From positions 17,351-81,350 of the forward strand of contig DAOPYA010000005.1 in the NCBI GenBank assembly GCA_035352635.1: a stretch of 64,000 nucleotides of DNA. Reading direction: 5' to 3'. Positions 42,114-51,159 of the stretch are shown here, piece after piece (positions within the stretch are counted from its first letter, which is position 1; the number at the start of each line of letters is the position of its first letter). The position numbers were made by a program, and so were the translations under genes. Below the pieces are notes generated by a model. It saw only the letters and a program-made list of their open reading frames with translations. It was not told the origin of the DNA and did not search any database. This stretch comes from Rifleibacterium sp035352635 (GTDB lineage: Bacteria; Muiribacteriota; Ozemobacteria; Ozemobacterales; Ozemobacteraceae).

Positions 42114-45100
42114 TCAGCTGGTCTTGATTTCAGAGAGCTGCTTGTAAAGGCTGTATTTGAATTTGACATCCTTCTGAGCCTGTTCAATAAGCTTCTGAGA
42201 TACTTCAGGATTCGATTTTTTCAGCATTCTATAGCGGTTTTCGCCATAAACGTAATCGGCGAGCGCCAGGGTCGGTTCTTTTGAATCCATCATCAGGGGG
42301 TTCTTGCCCTGATCGAGGTTATCAGGATTGAAGCGGAAGAGTGGCCAGTGACCAGCGTCAACAGCTTTCTTCTGTTCCATCAGGCCCTGCGACATGTCGA
42401 TACCATGAGCAATACAATGGCTGTAAGCGATTACTAGGGCCGGGCCATCATAGGCTTCGGCTTCGAGCAGAGTCTTGAGAGCATGAGCAGGGTTGGCACC
42501 CAGACTGATCTTGGCGACATAGATATTGCCGTAGGTCATGGCGATCATGCCGAGATCTTTTTTAGGCATCGGCTTGCCGCCGGCTGCGAACTTGGCAACG
42601 GCACCAAGCGGCGTTGATTTGCTCATCTGACCGCCGGTATTCGAATACACTTCGGTGTCGAGAACGAGCACTTTTACGTTCTTGCCGGAAGCGAGAACGT
42701 GATCGAGTCCGCCGTAACCGATGTCATACGCCCAGCCATCGCCACCGATGATCCAGACTGAACGCTTAACCAGATACTGAGCCATATTCGAGAGGCGCAC
42801 ACAGATTTCATCTTTGCAGTCTTTAAGGGCTTTCTTGAGTTCTTCAACATTGCCGCGCTGGGTTTCGATTTCTTCCTGGGTTTTCTGGGCATTGGCGAGA
42901 ATCTTGTCGGCAATGACCTTCAGACCACCAGAACACTTGCAACCGCTGCCGGCAGCCTTGGTGAGCAATTCAACGGCTTCTTCCATCATCTTGTCAGATG
43001 CGAGGCGCATTCCCAGACCGAATTCGGCGTTATCTTCGAACAGGCTGTTGGCCCAGGCCGGACCACGGCCGTCAGCACGGGTGGTGTATGGAGTAGTCGG
43101 CAGGTTGCCGCCGTAAATCGAAGAACAACCGGTAGCGTTGGCAACCATAAGGCGGTCGCCACAGATCTGGGTAACCAGCTTAATGTAGGCAGTTTCGCCG
43201 CAGCCAGCACAGGCACCCGAGAATTCCATCATCGGCTTAACATACTGAGTGCCTTTGATGGTGCTGATATTGATCAATGAACGTTCGGGATCTGGGATTT
43301 TATTGAGGAAATAGTCCCAGTTTTCGGCTTCGTGAGCACGCATGGCTTCATCTTTGTGAGCCAGATTGATCGCTTTGGCTTCGAGCTTCTTGCCGGTGGC
43401 ATCCTTCTTGAAAGCCGGGCAGATGCTGACGCAGGCGCCGCAACCGGTGCAGTCTTCGGGGGCAACCTGAACGGTGAACGACAGGTCTTCTTTGAAGCCC
43501 TTGGCCTTGCATGACTTGAAGGTCTTGGGAGCCTTTTCAGCGAATTTCGGGGTGTAAACCTTGGTTCTGATTGCAGCGTGCGGGCACACCAATGAACACA
43601 TGCCGCACTGAATGCAGGTTTCGGAATCCCAGGCGGGCATGCTGATGCCAACATTGCGCTTTTCATACTGGCTGGTGCCGGTCGGGAAAGTGCCATCGAT
43701 GGGCATCTGGCCAACGGTGATATCGTCACCCTTGCCGGCGAGAATTGGTTCGAGAACGTCAGAAACAAGTTTCGGAGCGTTTTTGAGTACCATTGCCGGG
43801 CGAATTTTGTCTTTTGTGCTGACTTTGGCGGGAATCTTGACTTCGAATAGATTTTCGACGGCCATGTCGATGGCCTTCCAGTTCATCTTTACGACGTCTT
43901 CGCCCTTCTTGCCGTAGGTCTTTTTGGCGGCGTCCTTGAGGAATTTTACATATTCTTCACGCGGAATGATCTTTGAAATTTCAAAGAAGCAGGTCTGCAT
44001 GAACAGGTTGATGCGCTGACCAAGGCCGATTGATTCACCAAGTTTGATGGCGTTGATAACGTACATCTTCGCCTTTTTATCGATGAGACGCTGCTGGGTT
44101 TCTTTCGGCAGTTTATCCCAGATTTCGTCTTTGCTGTATTCGGTTTCGAGCAGGAAAACGCCGCCGGTCTTGAGGTTCTTCAGCATATCATAGGTATCGA
44201 CGAAGCTGAATTTATGGCAGGCGATGAAGTTGGCATGTGAGACGAGATATGGGCAGCGCAGGGGCTGTTCGCCAAATCTCAGATGCGAAATGGTCATGCT
44301 GCCTGATTTTTTTGAGTCATAAACGAAATAGCCCTGGGCATTGTTTTTGGTCTTGTCGCCGATAACCTTGATGGCATCTTTGTTAGCACCAACCGTGCCG
44401 TCTGAACCCAGGCCATAGAACATCGCCGCGAAAGTCTTCGGGTCGCCGGTTTCTACGGCTTCACCAACTTCAAGGCTGGTTTTGCAGACATCGTCAACGA
44501 TACCAACGGTGAAATGATTTTTCGGTTTATCGCTCTTGAGGTTTTCATATACGGCGAGAACCTGATTCGGAGTGAAGTCTTTTGAACCGAGACCGTAGCG
44601 GCCGCCAACAATTTTCGGCCATTTGGTGAAGGGTGCGGCATCGTTTTCGAGAGCTTCGCCGATGCTGTTTCTGACATCGATATAGAGGGGTTCGCCGGCG
44701 CTGCCCGGTTCTTTGGTGCGATCAAGAACGGCAATGCTTTTGACGGTCTTCGGGAAAGCCTTGACAAGATGTTCGGCGCTGAATGGACGGTAGAGGCGAA
44801 CTTTAACCAGACCAACCTTTTCACCTTTGGCGTTGAGGTATTCGACGACTTCGTGAATGGTTTCGGCGCCGCTGCCCATGGCAACGATAACGCGTTCGGC
44901 CTTCGGGTCGCCAACGTATTCAAAGAGACTGTATTCACGGCCGGTGAGCTTGGCGAACTTTTTCATGTGTTTCAGAACGATTTCGGGGGTCTTTTCATAG
45001 AACTTATTAACCGTTTCGCGACCCTGGAAATACACATCGGGGTTCTGAGCTGTGCCGCGCATCGTCGGGTGATCTGGGTTGAGACCACGGGCGCGATGTT

Positions 45101-45707
45101 CGAGAATCAGCTTGTCATCCATCATGGCCTTGATGACTTCGTCATCGATCAGTTCGATTTTGTTGACTTCGTGTGAAGTTCTGAAACCATCAAAGAAATG
45201 AATGAAGGGAACCCGGCTTTCAAGAGTTGAAGCCTGAGAGATCAGGGCCATATCGTGGGCTTCCTGAACTGAGTTGGCACCGAGCATTGCAAAGCCGGTC
45301 TGGCGGGTGGCCATGATATCGCTGTGGTCGCCAAAAATCGAGAGGGCGGCGCAGGCAAGCGAACGGGCCGAAACATGAAAAACGGTAGAAGTCAATTCAC
45401 CGGCGATTTTGAACATGTTCGGGATCATGAGCAGCAGGCCCTGTGAAGCGGTAAAAGTAGTGGTAAGAGCACCCGAGGTCAGAGAACCATGAACGGCACC
45501 CGCAGCGCCGCCTTCTGACTGCATTTCATAAACAGTCGGAACCGTACCCCAGATGTTTTTATGGCCGGCAGCCGTAAACGCATCGGCATGTTCACCCATG
45601 TTGCTGGAGGGTGTAATCGGATAAATCGCGATAACTTCATTAGTCTTGTGCGCGATAACCGCAGTAGCTTCGTTCCCATCCATCATTGCGTATGTCTTTT
45701 TAGTCAC
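42114..45707 (-). CDS. nifJ: Pyruvate:ferredoxin (flavodoxin) oxidoreductase
   Basis: 1197 residues, the normal size of the single-chain enzyme. The start is GTG at 45707 with AGGAG 8 bases upstream. The N-terminal domain begins MDGNEATAVIAHKTNEVI and has YPITPSSNMGE. A gamma-type domain lies around 420-620. A two-cluster ferredoxin domain has CIQCGMCSLVCP and CTGCGACVSICP (about 690-760). The C-terminal TPP-binding domain has GACAGCGETAYIKL near 820, GDGWAYDIGYGG near 975 and the TPP motif YSNTGGQ. It cleaves pyruvate to acetyl-CoA, CO2 and reduced ferredoxin, a central step of anaerobic metabolism. It is a single-gene transcript with a recognisable promoter. Confidence 0.97.
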   Translation of the reverse strand: MTKKTYAMMDGNEATAVIAHKTNEVIAIYPITPSSNMGEHADAFTAAGHKNIWGTVPTVYEMQSEGGAAGAVHGSLTSGALTTTFTASQGLLLMIPNMFKIAGELTSTVFHVSARSLACAALSIFGDHSDIMATRQTGFAMLGANSVQEAHDMALISQASTLESRVPFIHFFDGFRTSHEVNKIELIDDEVIKAMMDDKLILEHRARGLNPDHPTMRGTAQNPDVYFQGRETVNKFYEKTPEIVLKHMKKFAKLTGREYSLFEYVGDPKAERVIVAMGSGAETIHEVVEYLNAKGEKVGLVKVRLYRPFSAEHLVKAFPKTVKSIAVLDRTKEPGSAGEPLYIDVRNSIGEALENDAAPFTKWPKIVGGRYGLGSKDFTPNQVLAVYENLKSDKPKNHFTVGIVDDVCKTSLEVGEAVETGDPKTFAAMFYGLGSDGTVGANKDAIKVIGDKTKNNAQGYFVYDSKKSGSMTISHLRFGEQPLRCPYLVSHANFIACHKFSFVDTYDMLKNLKTGGVFLLETEYSKDEIWDKLPKETQQRLIDKKAKMYVINAIKLGESIGLGQRINLFMQTCFFEISKIIPREEYVKFLKDAAKKTYGKKGEDVVKMNWKAIDMAVENLFEVKIPAKVSTKDKIRPAMVLKNAPKLVSDVLEPILAGKGDDITVGQMPIDGTFPTGTSQYEKRNVGISMPAWDSETCIQCGMCSLVCPHAAIRTKVYTPKFAEKAPKTFKSCKAKGFKEDLSFTVQVAPEDCTGCGACVSICPAFKKDATGKKLEAKAINLAHKDEAMRAHEAENWDYFLNKIPDPERSLINISTIKGTQYVKPMMEFSGACAGCGETAYIKLVTQICGDRLMVANATGCSSIYGGNLPTTPYTTRADGRGPAWANSLFEDNAEFGLGMRLASDKMMEEAVELLTKAAGSGCKCSGGLKVIADKILANAQKTQEEIETQRGNVEELKKALKDCKDEICVRLSNMAQYLVKRSVWIIGGDGWAYDIGYGGLDHVLASGKNVKVLVLDTEVYSNTGGQMSKSTPLGAVAKFAAGGKPMPKKDLGMIAMTYGNIYVAKISLGANPAHALKTLLEAEAYDGPALVIAYSHCIAHGIDMSQGLMEQKKAVDAGHWPLFRFNPDNLDQGKNPLMMDSKEPTLALADYVYGENRYRMLKKSNPEVSQKLIEQAQKDVKFKYSLYKQLSEIKTS

Positions 45708-45775
45708 AATCGCACTCCTGCCTGAATGTTATTGGCATCAGTTTGAAAAAATCCCGATGCCGAAAAGGCATGCTG

Positions 45776-45805
45776 ATATTAAGCCAAAACGCTGAGACAA
45801 GTCAA
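45776..45805 (-). promoter_or_regulatory. PFOR promoter bracketed by an inverted repeat
   Basis: On the minus strand TTGACT (45805-45800) and TAATAT (45781-45776) are 18 bases apart. GGCATG (45767-45772) and CATGCC (45808-45813) bracket the promoter as an inverted repeat, a possible operator. The GTG start is about 60 bases downstream. Confidence 0.55.
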
Positions 45806-45931
45806 GACATGCCACCCTGTTTGTGAATTTTTTTTCAATCTTTTGCAGTGCAGCAACCACGCCATTTTTGTCTATTTTGCATCAGTCATTTACCTGTAGT
45901 ATCATTGTTAAACTAAAGTTAGAGGTAAAGC

Positions 45932-47026
45932 ATGCTTTTTTTCCTGCCAAACTTGCCCAACACCAAAAACCCTCATGACAAGTCACCACGGCTACTCCCG
46001 GGGCAAAGTCCGGCTTGTATTTTCAGAGTTACCATGCTTGAAAAGCGCTACCGCGCAACGTTGTTAACAGTCGCTCTGGTTTTGTTTGCCATTACCAGTC
46101 TTCAGGCTGCTGACCTGTATGACCTGCGTGTTTTTCCGTACCCGGCAAGTCAAACGATTTCGCTGGCCGGCTACGTCTCGGGCGCAGATCCCTGGCAAGA
46201 CCCCACAAGCAAGCGCGCCCGGGCTTCCGGAATGCTTCGCTCCTGGCTCGCCAATGGGCAACTGAGCATCGAGACTGAAGGCGCAAGTTGCACAGCCAGC
46301 GTTGCCGATGGCGAGTTCTCAGCCACTCTGCCTGTGCTTTCGATCGCCAGTTTTTCTTTGCGGGTCTCTTATGAGAACGAATTGCTCTATCTGGGGCGGT
46401 ACACCTTCCCAGAAAAAATCGAGATGCTCGTAATCAGTGATGTTGACGATACAATTCTGATAACCGAAGTTACAAGCCGCACCCGCATGGTCATCAATTC
46501 AATGTTTAAAAGCGTAACAGATCGCCTGCCGGTCAGCGGCACCCCAGAGTTCTACAGAGACATGTTCAGCAGCCTGGCGGGCGGCACACCTCACTTCGTC
46601 TATCTCAGCAGTTCACCAGCCTTTCTTAGCAGGCCATTGAAAACCTTTCTGATGCAAAATGAATTCCCCCCCGGAACCCTCATCCTCAAAAAAAGCCTGA
46701 CCGAGGGCAGCCACCACAACCACAAATCTGGCTGGCTGCGACAGCTCAGTGGAGAATACCCGGGCATTCCGATGCTGCTCCTTGGCGACAGCGGCGAACA
46801 AGACCCAGCCATCTACAGCGAATTCGTCGAAAGCAGCAGTCACCCTCAAAATATCAAAGCAGTCATCATCCATGACATCTCAGAGACAGCCGAAGACTCA
46901 GAAGCGCTGCAACAATACGCAGGGCGCCTTGAACGCCTTGAGGTGCCATTTATCACCTGGAAAAACATCGCCGATCTCAGACTGAATTTGATCCGACTTG
47001 CGATTCTACTCGACAAGAATGGCTAA
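45932..47026 (+). CDS. APP1/DUF2183-type phosphatidate phosphatase-like protein
   Basis: 364 residues. A HAD-like DxDxT motif lies in VISDVDDTILIT near residue 170, with YLSSSP and LLGDSGEQDPAIYSEF further on. This is the catalytic pattern of the APP1 (DUF2183) family, phosphatidate phosphatases in yeast and of unsure role in bacteria. The N-terminal region is a beta-rich domain (about 65-150). Start choice: GAGGT 6 bases before 45932 supports that ATG. However, a clean signal peptide begins at a second ATG at 46034 (MLEKRYRATLLTVALVLF), which has no ribosome site. The mature protein would be periplasmic in either case. A lipid or glycerophosphate substrate is inferred from the family. Confidence 0.8.
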   Translation: MLFFLPNLPNTKNPHDKSPRLLPGQSPACIFRVTMLEKRYRATLLTVALVLFAITSLQAADLYDLRVFPYPASQTISLAGYVSGADPWQDPTSKRARASGMLRSWLANGQLSIETEGASCTASVADGEFSATLPVLSIASFSLRVSYENELLYLGRYTFPEKIEMLVISDVDDTILITEVTSRTRMVINSMFKSVTDRLPVSGTPEFYRDMFSSLAGGTPHFVYLSSSPAFLSRPLKTFLMQNEFPPGTLILKKSLTEGSHHNHKSGWLRQLSGEYPGIPMLLLGDSGEQDPAIYSEFVESSSHPQNIKAVIIHDISETAEDSEALQQYAGRLERLEVPFITWKNIADLRLNLIRLAILLDKNG

Positions 47027-47047
47027 ATATCGCCGGCAACAGCAAGG

Positions 47048-47515
47048 TTACCCGACAGCAACCCCGCCAAGCTTGCAGATGTGGCGAAAATGCTCTTCAG
47101 ATAATGGCTGAATCGAAAGTCGCATGCCGCGGCGAGCTACCATTATTCCTTCGAGTGCCGGGTCACCCTTGATTGTTTCAAGCGCGATCACCGAGGCGAA
47201 ATGCGCGACGAATTCGACGTCAATCATGAACCAGAGAGGCTTTTCTGGTGAAGAGCGTTGGTCGTAATACCCACTTTTCTCGTCAAAAGCAGCATGATCA
47301 GGGTAGGCGCGGCAGGCAACTCTTGCAATACCCGCTGCTCCAGACGGTTCAGCGTTTGAATGATAAAAAAGCACCAGATCACCAGGCTGCATGCTGTCAC
47401 GCATAAAATTGCGTGCCTGATAATTGCGAACTCCTTCCCAGGCAGTTCGGCCATCTCGTTCAAGATCGGCCAGAGAATAGACGGTTGGCTCGCTTTTCAT
47501 TAACCAGAATTGCAT
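47048..47515 (-). CDS. EVE-domain protein
   Basis: 155 residues from the ATG at 47515 (GGAG 8 bases upstream); a longer frame upstream is not supported. MQFWLMKSEPTVYSLADL at the start, WEGVRNYQARNFM near residue 26 and PLWFMIDVEFV near 96 are diagnostic of the EVE fold. EVE domains resemble PUA and YTH modules, which bind modified nucleotides. Stand-alone bacterial EVE proteins are of unsettled function. It is divergent from a membrane-protein gene with 78 bases between. Confidence 0.9.
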   Translation of the reverse strand: MQFWLMKSEPTVYSLADLERDGRTAWEGVRNYQARNFMRDSMQPGDLVLFYHSNAEPSGAAGIARVACRAYPDHAAFDEKSGYYDQRSSPEKPLWFMIDVEFVAHFASVIALETIKGDPALEGIMVARRGMRLSIQPLSEEHFRHICKLGGVAVG

Positions 47516-47559
47516 CGAATTTTCTCCAGAACAACTTACAGATTTTAACAGAAGCAAGA

Positions 47560-47587
47560 TTGACTTTGCATATTATATAGCTATATT
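47560..47587 (+). promoter_or_regulatory. Predicted promoter giving a leaderless mRNA
   Basis: TTGACT (47560-47565) and TATATT (47582-47587) are 16 bases apart. The ATG of the next gene is at 47594, only 6 bases after the -10 box, so the transcript would begin at or next to the start codon. Confidence 0.5.
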
Positions 47588-47593
47588 GCTCTC

Positions 47594-48253
47594 ATGAGCA
47601 TTTCAGAAACCAATTGCCAACGCAGATCACAAGTTATCGGCCGGTCTGGCATGGCTCTCGCCACCATGCTGGCAGTACCATCTCTGGTTGCTGCCGACCC
47701 GATCGGCATAGACCCGATAGCCGCCAGTCTGCCTCTGGCGCTTGAATCGCTTTTTTTTGCACTGGCACTGCGGGCCTTCGGTTTTCGCCCGTTTTTGCTG
47801 CTCATCGGCTGGTTTCTGGTAACTTTTGCCACCTGGTTTCTACTGGTCGGGCTGCCACTCGGGCCTTTTGTGGCTATGCTGGCCGGCAGTGCGATCAGCG
47901 GCGAAGAAGGCAATCTGATTTATCTCGCGGCGGCCATCGGCATCGAAATAGTCGTCTGCCTGATTGAAGCGCTGGTTCTGCTGCTTGCAGGCCGGCTGAC
48001 CCTGCTGCGTCGCCCCGGGTCTGCATTGTTGCAGCCATCGTTTGCCAGACTTTTCAAAGTGGCCATTCTTGGCAACCTGGTTTCGGTAGTTGCCGGCCTG
48101 CCTGAGATGCTCGAATCAAAGGCCGCATGGCTATGTTATCTCGCGATTTTCCCCGCCATTTTTCTGGCAGGCAAGATTACCGGCCCGGCAAGCACAACCA
48201 CTGAACCGGCCATCGAAAAGTCTTCCGGGGCCAGCAATACAAAAGCTCATTAA
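47594..48253 (+). CDS. Polytopic membrane protein of unknown function
   Basis: 219 residues with about four to five hydrophobic segments (around 45-60, 66-100, 110-135 and 155-190) and a short hydrophilic C-tail rich in Ser/Thr/Ala. No motif points to a family. There is no ribosome site because the start codon sits directly after the predicted -10 box (leaderless). The gene is flanked by EVE and Smr genes on the other strand and is not in an obvious operon. Confidence 0.7.
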   Translation: MSISETNCQRRSQVIGRSGMALATMLAVPSLVAADPIGIDPIAASLPLALESLFFALALRAFGFRPFLLLIGWFLVTFATWFLLVGLPLGPFVAMLAGSAISGEEGNLIYLAAAIGIEIVVCLIEALVLLLAGRLTLLRRPGSALLQPSFARLFKVAILGNLVSVVAGLPEMLESKAAWLCYLAIFPAIFLAGKITGPASTTTEPAIEKSSGASNTKAH

Positions 48254-48318
48254 ACATTTCAAAGCAGAGCCTGAATAGAAGGCACGGCTTCGAAGCTCTT
48301 CAGGGCATTTTTGCTGAT

Positions 48319-48786
48319 TCAGGCCTGGAGTTTAGCCTGGTAGTGCCGGTACTGGCCCTTGAAAAAACTGTTGAGCGCCCCCTGCTTTTCAAGAGTCTTC
48401 ACGGCGGCCTGCACCCTGGCATCACCGTGCCGCCTGAACTTGCCGCTGATTTTGCTGATGGTTCTGGCATTGGCGCAATACTCAACAATTTCTTCAGCCA
48501 GCATATCGAGAGTATCAGGTAGCTCTTTAATCGGCACAACCAGAGTTTTGCCCGGGTTAGCCGGCGAATAACTCTCACCTGGCTCATATCTCAGGCAGTC
48601 AGAGTGCCGCGCCAGAAAACTGCGTACCCGCAGGCGCAGCGCTCCACCGGTTCCGCTTGAACCATAGCCATGAATGACTTCAAAACGGCGACAGTCGCCT
48701 TTCCTGACCCGGGCATTATAAAACTTCACCAGCGCCTCGACCGCCTCAACCTGGGTCAACCCATGCAAATCGATTTCAGCACTCAT
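48319..48786 (-). CDS. Smr-domain protein
   Basis: 155 residues from the ATG at 48786 (GGGAG 7 bases upstream). The start SAEIDLHGLTQVEAVEAL and HGYGSSGTGGALRLRVRSFL near residue 50 are the two Smr signatures (LDxHG and HGxGxG). Smr domains bind or nick nucleic acid; bacterial versions (as in MutS2 or YdaL) may be endonucleases acting on RNA or branched DNA. The C-terminal half is a further helical region not recognised. It lacks a MutS part, so it is a stand-alone Smr. Confidence 0.88.
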   Translation of the reverse strand: MSAEIDLHGLTQVEAVEALVKFYNARVRKGDCRRFEVIHGYGSSGTGGALRLRVRSFLARHSDCLRYEPGESYSPANPGKTLVVPIKELPDTLDMLAEEIVEYCANARTISKISGKFRRHGDARVQAAVKTLEKQGALNSFFKGQYRHYQAKLQA

Positions 48787-48914
48787 GTTTTTAACTCCCC
48801 GGCCCACAAGGCCAACCATGAACCGACCAGCTGGCTTTTAGCCTTAAAGCAGGCACTCCTGCAGATGCAAACTATATTACATTACCCCAAAACAATTAAG
48901 CAGAGAGCCCCAGA

Positions 48915-49718
48915 TCAAAACGAACGGACATCGAACTCTTCGACCCAGCCGTGAGCGCCCTGGTCTATCCAGTGCAAGTCATTATTGCGCACCAGTTCAA
49001 CCTGAGCCTGAACCATCAGTTCCGGGTATTTTGCTTCAACGGCGCGATTACGGGGTTCCCCGCGCCTGCCCGGCACGCAAAGCCAGTCAGTGTAAACCTT
49101 GATGGTCTGCAATTGCTGCAAAACGTTAACCAGCCAGGTTCCATAGGTCTGCCCACCGTTCCAGTTGCGTGACCAGACGAAAGGAACCCTGATCTTGTGA
49201 GCCAGCAGGATATCGGCCACCAGCGCTTCGTTTTCGCAAAGACAATAGATCAGGGTGCGAACTTTTGGGGAATCCCAGAGTCGCAGTTTGTATGCAAAGC
49301 ATTTGCCTGAAAATTCATAATTGTCGCTGATGCGATTCGGGTCTTTGATGGTCTGAAGCTCTCTGAAGTCAAGCACTTCAAAGCGGCCATGCATGCCGCA
49401 GTCATCTGGTTCGAAGTCTCGACCTGCGGCAAATTCCTGATAAAAATTAACATCAGTATGAATAAACAGGTCAGGGTCTGGGTCAGCAGCAGAAACGGTG
49501 ATTTCAGCGCCAGCCAACGCCTCGCCGGTGCGCTCCGCCCATAGTTTCCTGCCCGAACCAAAAAAATCAAGGTTACTCAAATCGGTTCCGGAAGATGGGT
49601 AATAACAAATACATCTGGATTTGTTTAACTCATCAACCAGTTGTTCAGAGCCAGTCATAAGCTTCAGATTTCCTTTCGGCAGCGATGCCAACTGTCTGAT
49701 AATAGCAGAGTTGCCCAT
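48915..49718 (-). CDS. Conserved-looking protein of unknown function
   Basis: 267 residues; the start may be at 49718 or at a second ATG at 49658 (GGAAA about 11 bases upstream). The sequence has a distinctive CICYYPSSGTD motif near residue 36, FIHTDVNFYQEF near 85 and GQTYGTWLVN near 195. There is no signal peptide or transmembrane segment. Balanced composition and rare residues (several Trp and Cys) suggest a folded, enzymatic protein, but I do not recognise a family. The region 49719-49999 upstream holds the promoter of the divergent aldo/keto reductase. Confidence 0.65.
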   Translation of the reverse strand: MGNSAIIRQLASLPKGNLKLMTGSEQLVDELNKSRCICYYPSSGTDLSNLDFFGSGRKLWAERTGEALAGAEITVSAADPDPDLFIHTDVNFYQEFAAGRDFEPDDCGMHGRFEVLDFRELQTIKDPNRISDNYEFSGKCFAYKLRLWDSPKVRTLIYCLCENEALVADILLAHKIRVPFVWSRNWNGGQTYGTWLVNVLQQLQTIKVYTDWLCVPGRRGEPRNRAVEAKYPELMVQAQVELVRNNDLHWIDQGAHGWVEEFDVRSF

Positions 49719-49886
49719 AAAAATACACCCCGGGCGCCCGATTCAGGCCAACCGACAACTTCATTGATAAACGACTGGCAGCGCGTGACTGACGACTCCA
49801 AGAAGTTGATGAAGTTTTAGCCCATTGGTGGGGGCACGCCTGAAACAATGGCGGGCCGGCATGCCGCAGGTTATAAACTTTGGTTA

Positions 49887-49916
49887 TTGCTTGTGGCGCC
49901 ATCATCGTGGCATAAT
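49887..49916 (+). promoter_or_regulatory. Predicted promoter of the aldo/keto reductase gene
   Basis: TTGCTT (49887-49892) and CATAAT (49911-49916) are 18 bases apart. The ATG at 50000 follows after an approximately 80-base leader. Confidence 0.45.
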
Positions 49917-49999
49917 TGGGCAACGATGGCCTGCCGGGCTCAACGATCTGGAAGCGCCGGGTGCGATTCGTGCAAAGCCTCACCAACAAAGGATATCTT

Positions 50000-51157
50000 A
50001 TGATTTACAGAGAAATTGGCAAAACCGGGGTTAAGGTTTCACAACTTGGGTTTGGCTGCATGCGTCTGCCGGTAATCAACGGCGTGGCGAACCAGATCAA
50101 CGAACCCGAAGCGATCAAAATGATCAGGCATGCGATCGACAACGGCGTAAACTACGTCGATACCGCTTATCCATACCACGGAACCGGCTTTGATCGCGGC
50201 GGCGAAAGCGAACCTCTTGTTGGCAGGGCACTACGGGATGGATACCGCCAGAGAGTACAACTGGCAACCAAACTGCCAAGTTGGCTGATCACCTGCCGTG
50301 CCGATTTTGACAAATATCTCAACGACCAGTTACAGCGGCTCGAAACCGATCACATCGACTTTTATCTGGTGCATGCCATCAACAAAGGTTTCTGGAGCAA
50401 CCTGCTGCAGCACGACCTGTTCGGTTTTCTCGACGCGGCACTCGCCGATGGCCGCATCAGACACGCCGGGTTCTCTTTTCACGACGACCTGCAACTGTTC
50501 AAAACCGTTGTTGATGCGTATAAATGGTCGTTCTGCCAGATTCAGTATAACTATATCGACGAAAATTATCAGGCAGGTCGGGCCGGGCTTACCTACGCGG
50601 CTGAGCGCGGCCTTGGCATCGTCATTATGGAACCGCTGCGTGGCGGTGCTCTGGCCGGCAAGCTTCCAGAAGCAATCAGCAAGTCCTTTGCCGACTCAGG
50701 TTTCAACCGCACCCCGGTTGAATGGGCGCTGCGCTGGCTTTTCGATGATTCGCGCATTTCTGTTGTGTTAAGCGGCATGTCCGCGATGGAACATGTTGTT
50801 GAAAACCTTCGGGTGGCCTCGGCCGCCGCCCCGGCTTCACTGACCGACAAAGAAAAAATGGTAATGACCGAAGCCCAAGCTATTTTCAAAGCACGCATCA
50901 AAGTGCCATGCACCAGCTGCGGTTATTGCATGCCATGCCCTTCCGGGGTCGATATTCCGAAGAATTTTTCGATGTATAACAGCCTCAATCTTCTTGATGA
51001 AAGCTTTCAGAACACAGTCAGATTCATGTATAACGCGCAGGTGGCTGACACAGCACGGGCCAGCAAATGCATTAAATGCGGCAGATGCGAAACACACTGT
51101 CCGCAGCAGATCAAAATCATGAATGAACTTGAGAAGGTCAAGGCAACCTTCGACTGA
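50000..51157 (+). CDS. Aldo/keto reductase with C-terminal [4Fe-4S] ferredoxin domain
   Basis: 385 residues from the ATG at 50000, where AAGGA lies 7 bases upstream and the family start MIYREIGKTGVKVSQLGFGC begins. An AKR barrel covers about 1-290, with the catalytic Tyr in VDTAYPYHG near residue 57. The C-terminal domain has CTSCGYCMPCP near 307 and CIKCGRCETHCP near 357, enough for two [4Fe-4S] clusters. Such ferredoxin-linked AKRs are widespread in anaerobes and presumably use a ferredoxin-type donor; their substrate is mostly unknown. The neighbouring gene on the other strand ends 3 bases away. Confidence 0.93.
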   Translation: MIYREIGKTGVKVSQLGFGCMRLPVINGVANQINEPEAIKMIRHAIDNGVNYVDTAYPYHGTGFDRGGESEPLVGRALRDGYRQRVQLATKLPSWLITCRADFDKYLNDQLQRLETDHIDFYLVHAINKGFWSNLLQHDLFGFLDAALADGRIRHAGFSFHDDLQLFKTVVDAYKWSFCQIQYNYIDENYQAGRAGLTYAAERGLGIVIMEPLRGGALAGKLPEAISKSFADSGFNRTPVEWALRWLFDDSRISVVLSGMSAMEHVVENLRVASAAAPASLTDKEKMVMTEAQAIFKARIKVPCTSCGYCMPCPSGVDIPKNFSMYNSLNLLDESFQNTVRFMYNAQVADTARASKCIKCGRCETHCPQQIKIMNELEKVKATFD

Positions 51158-51159
51158 GT

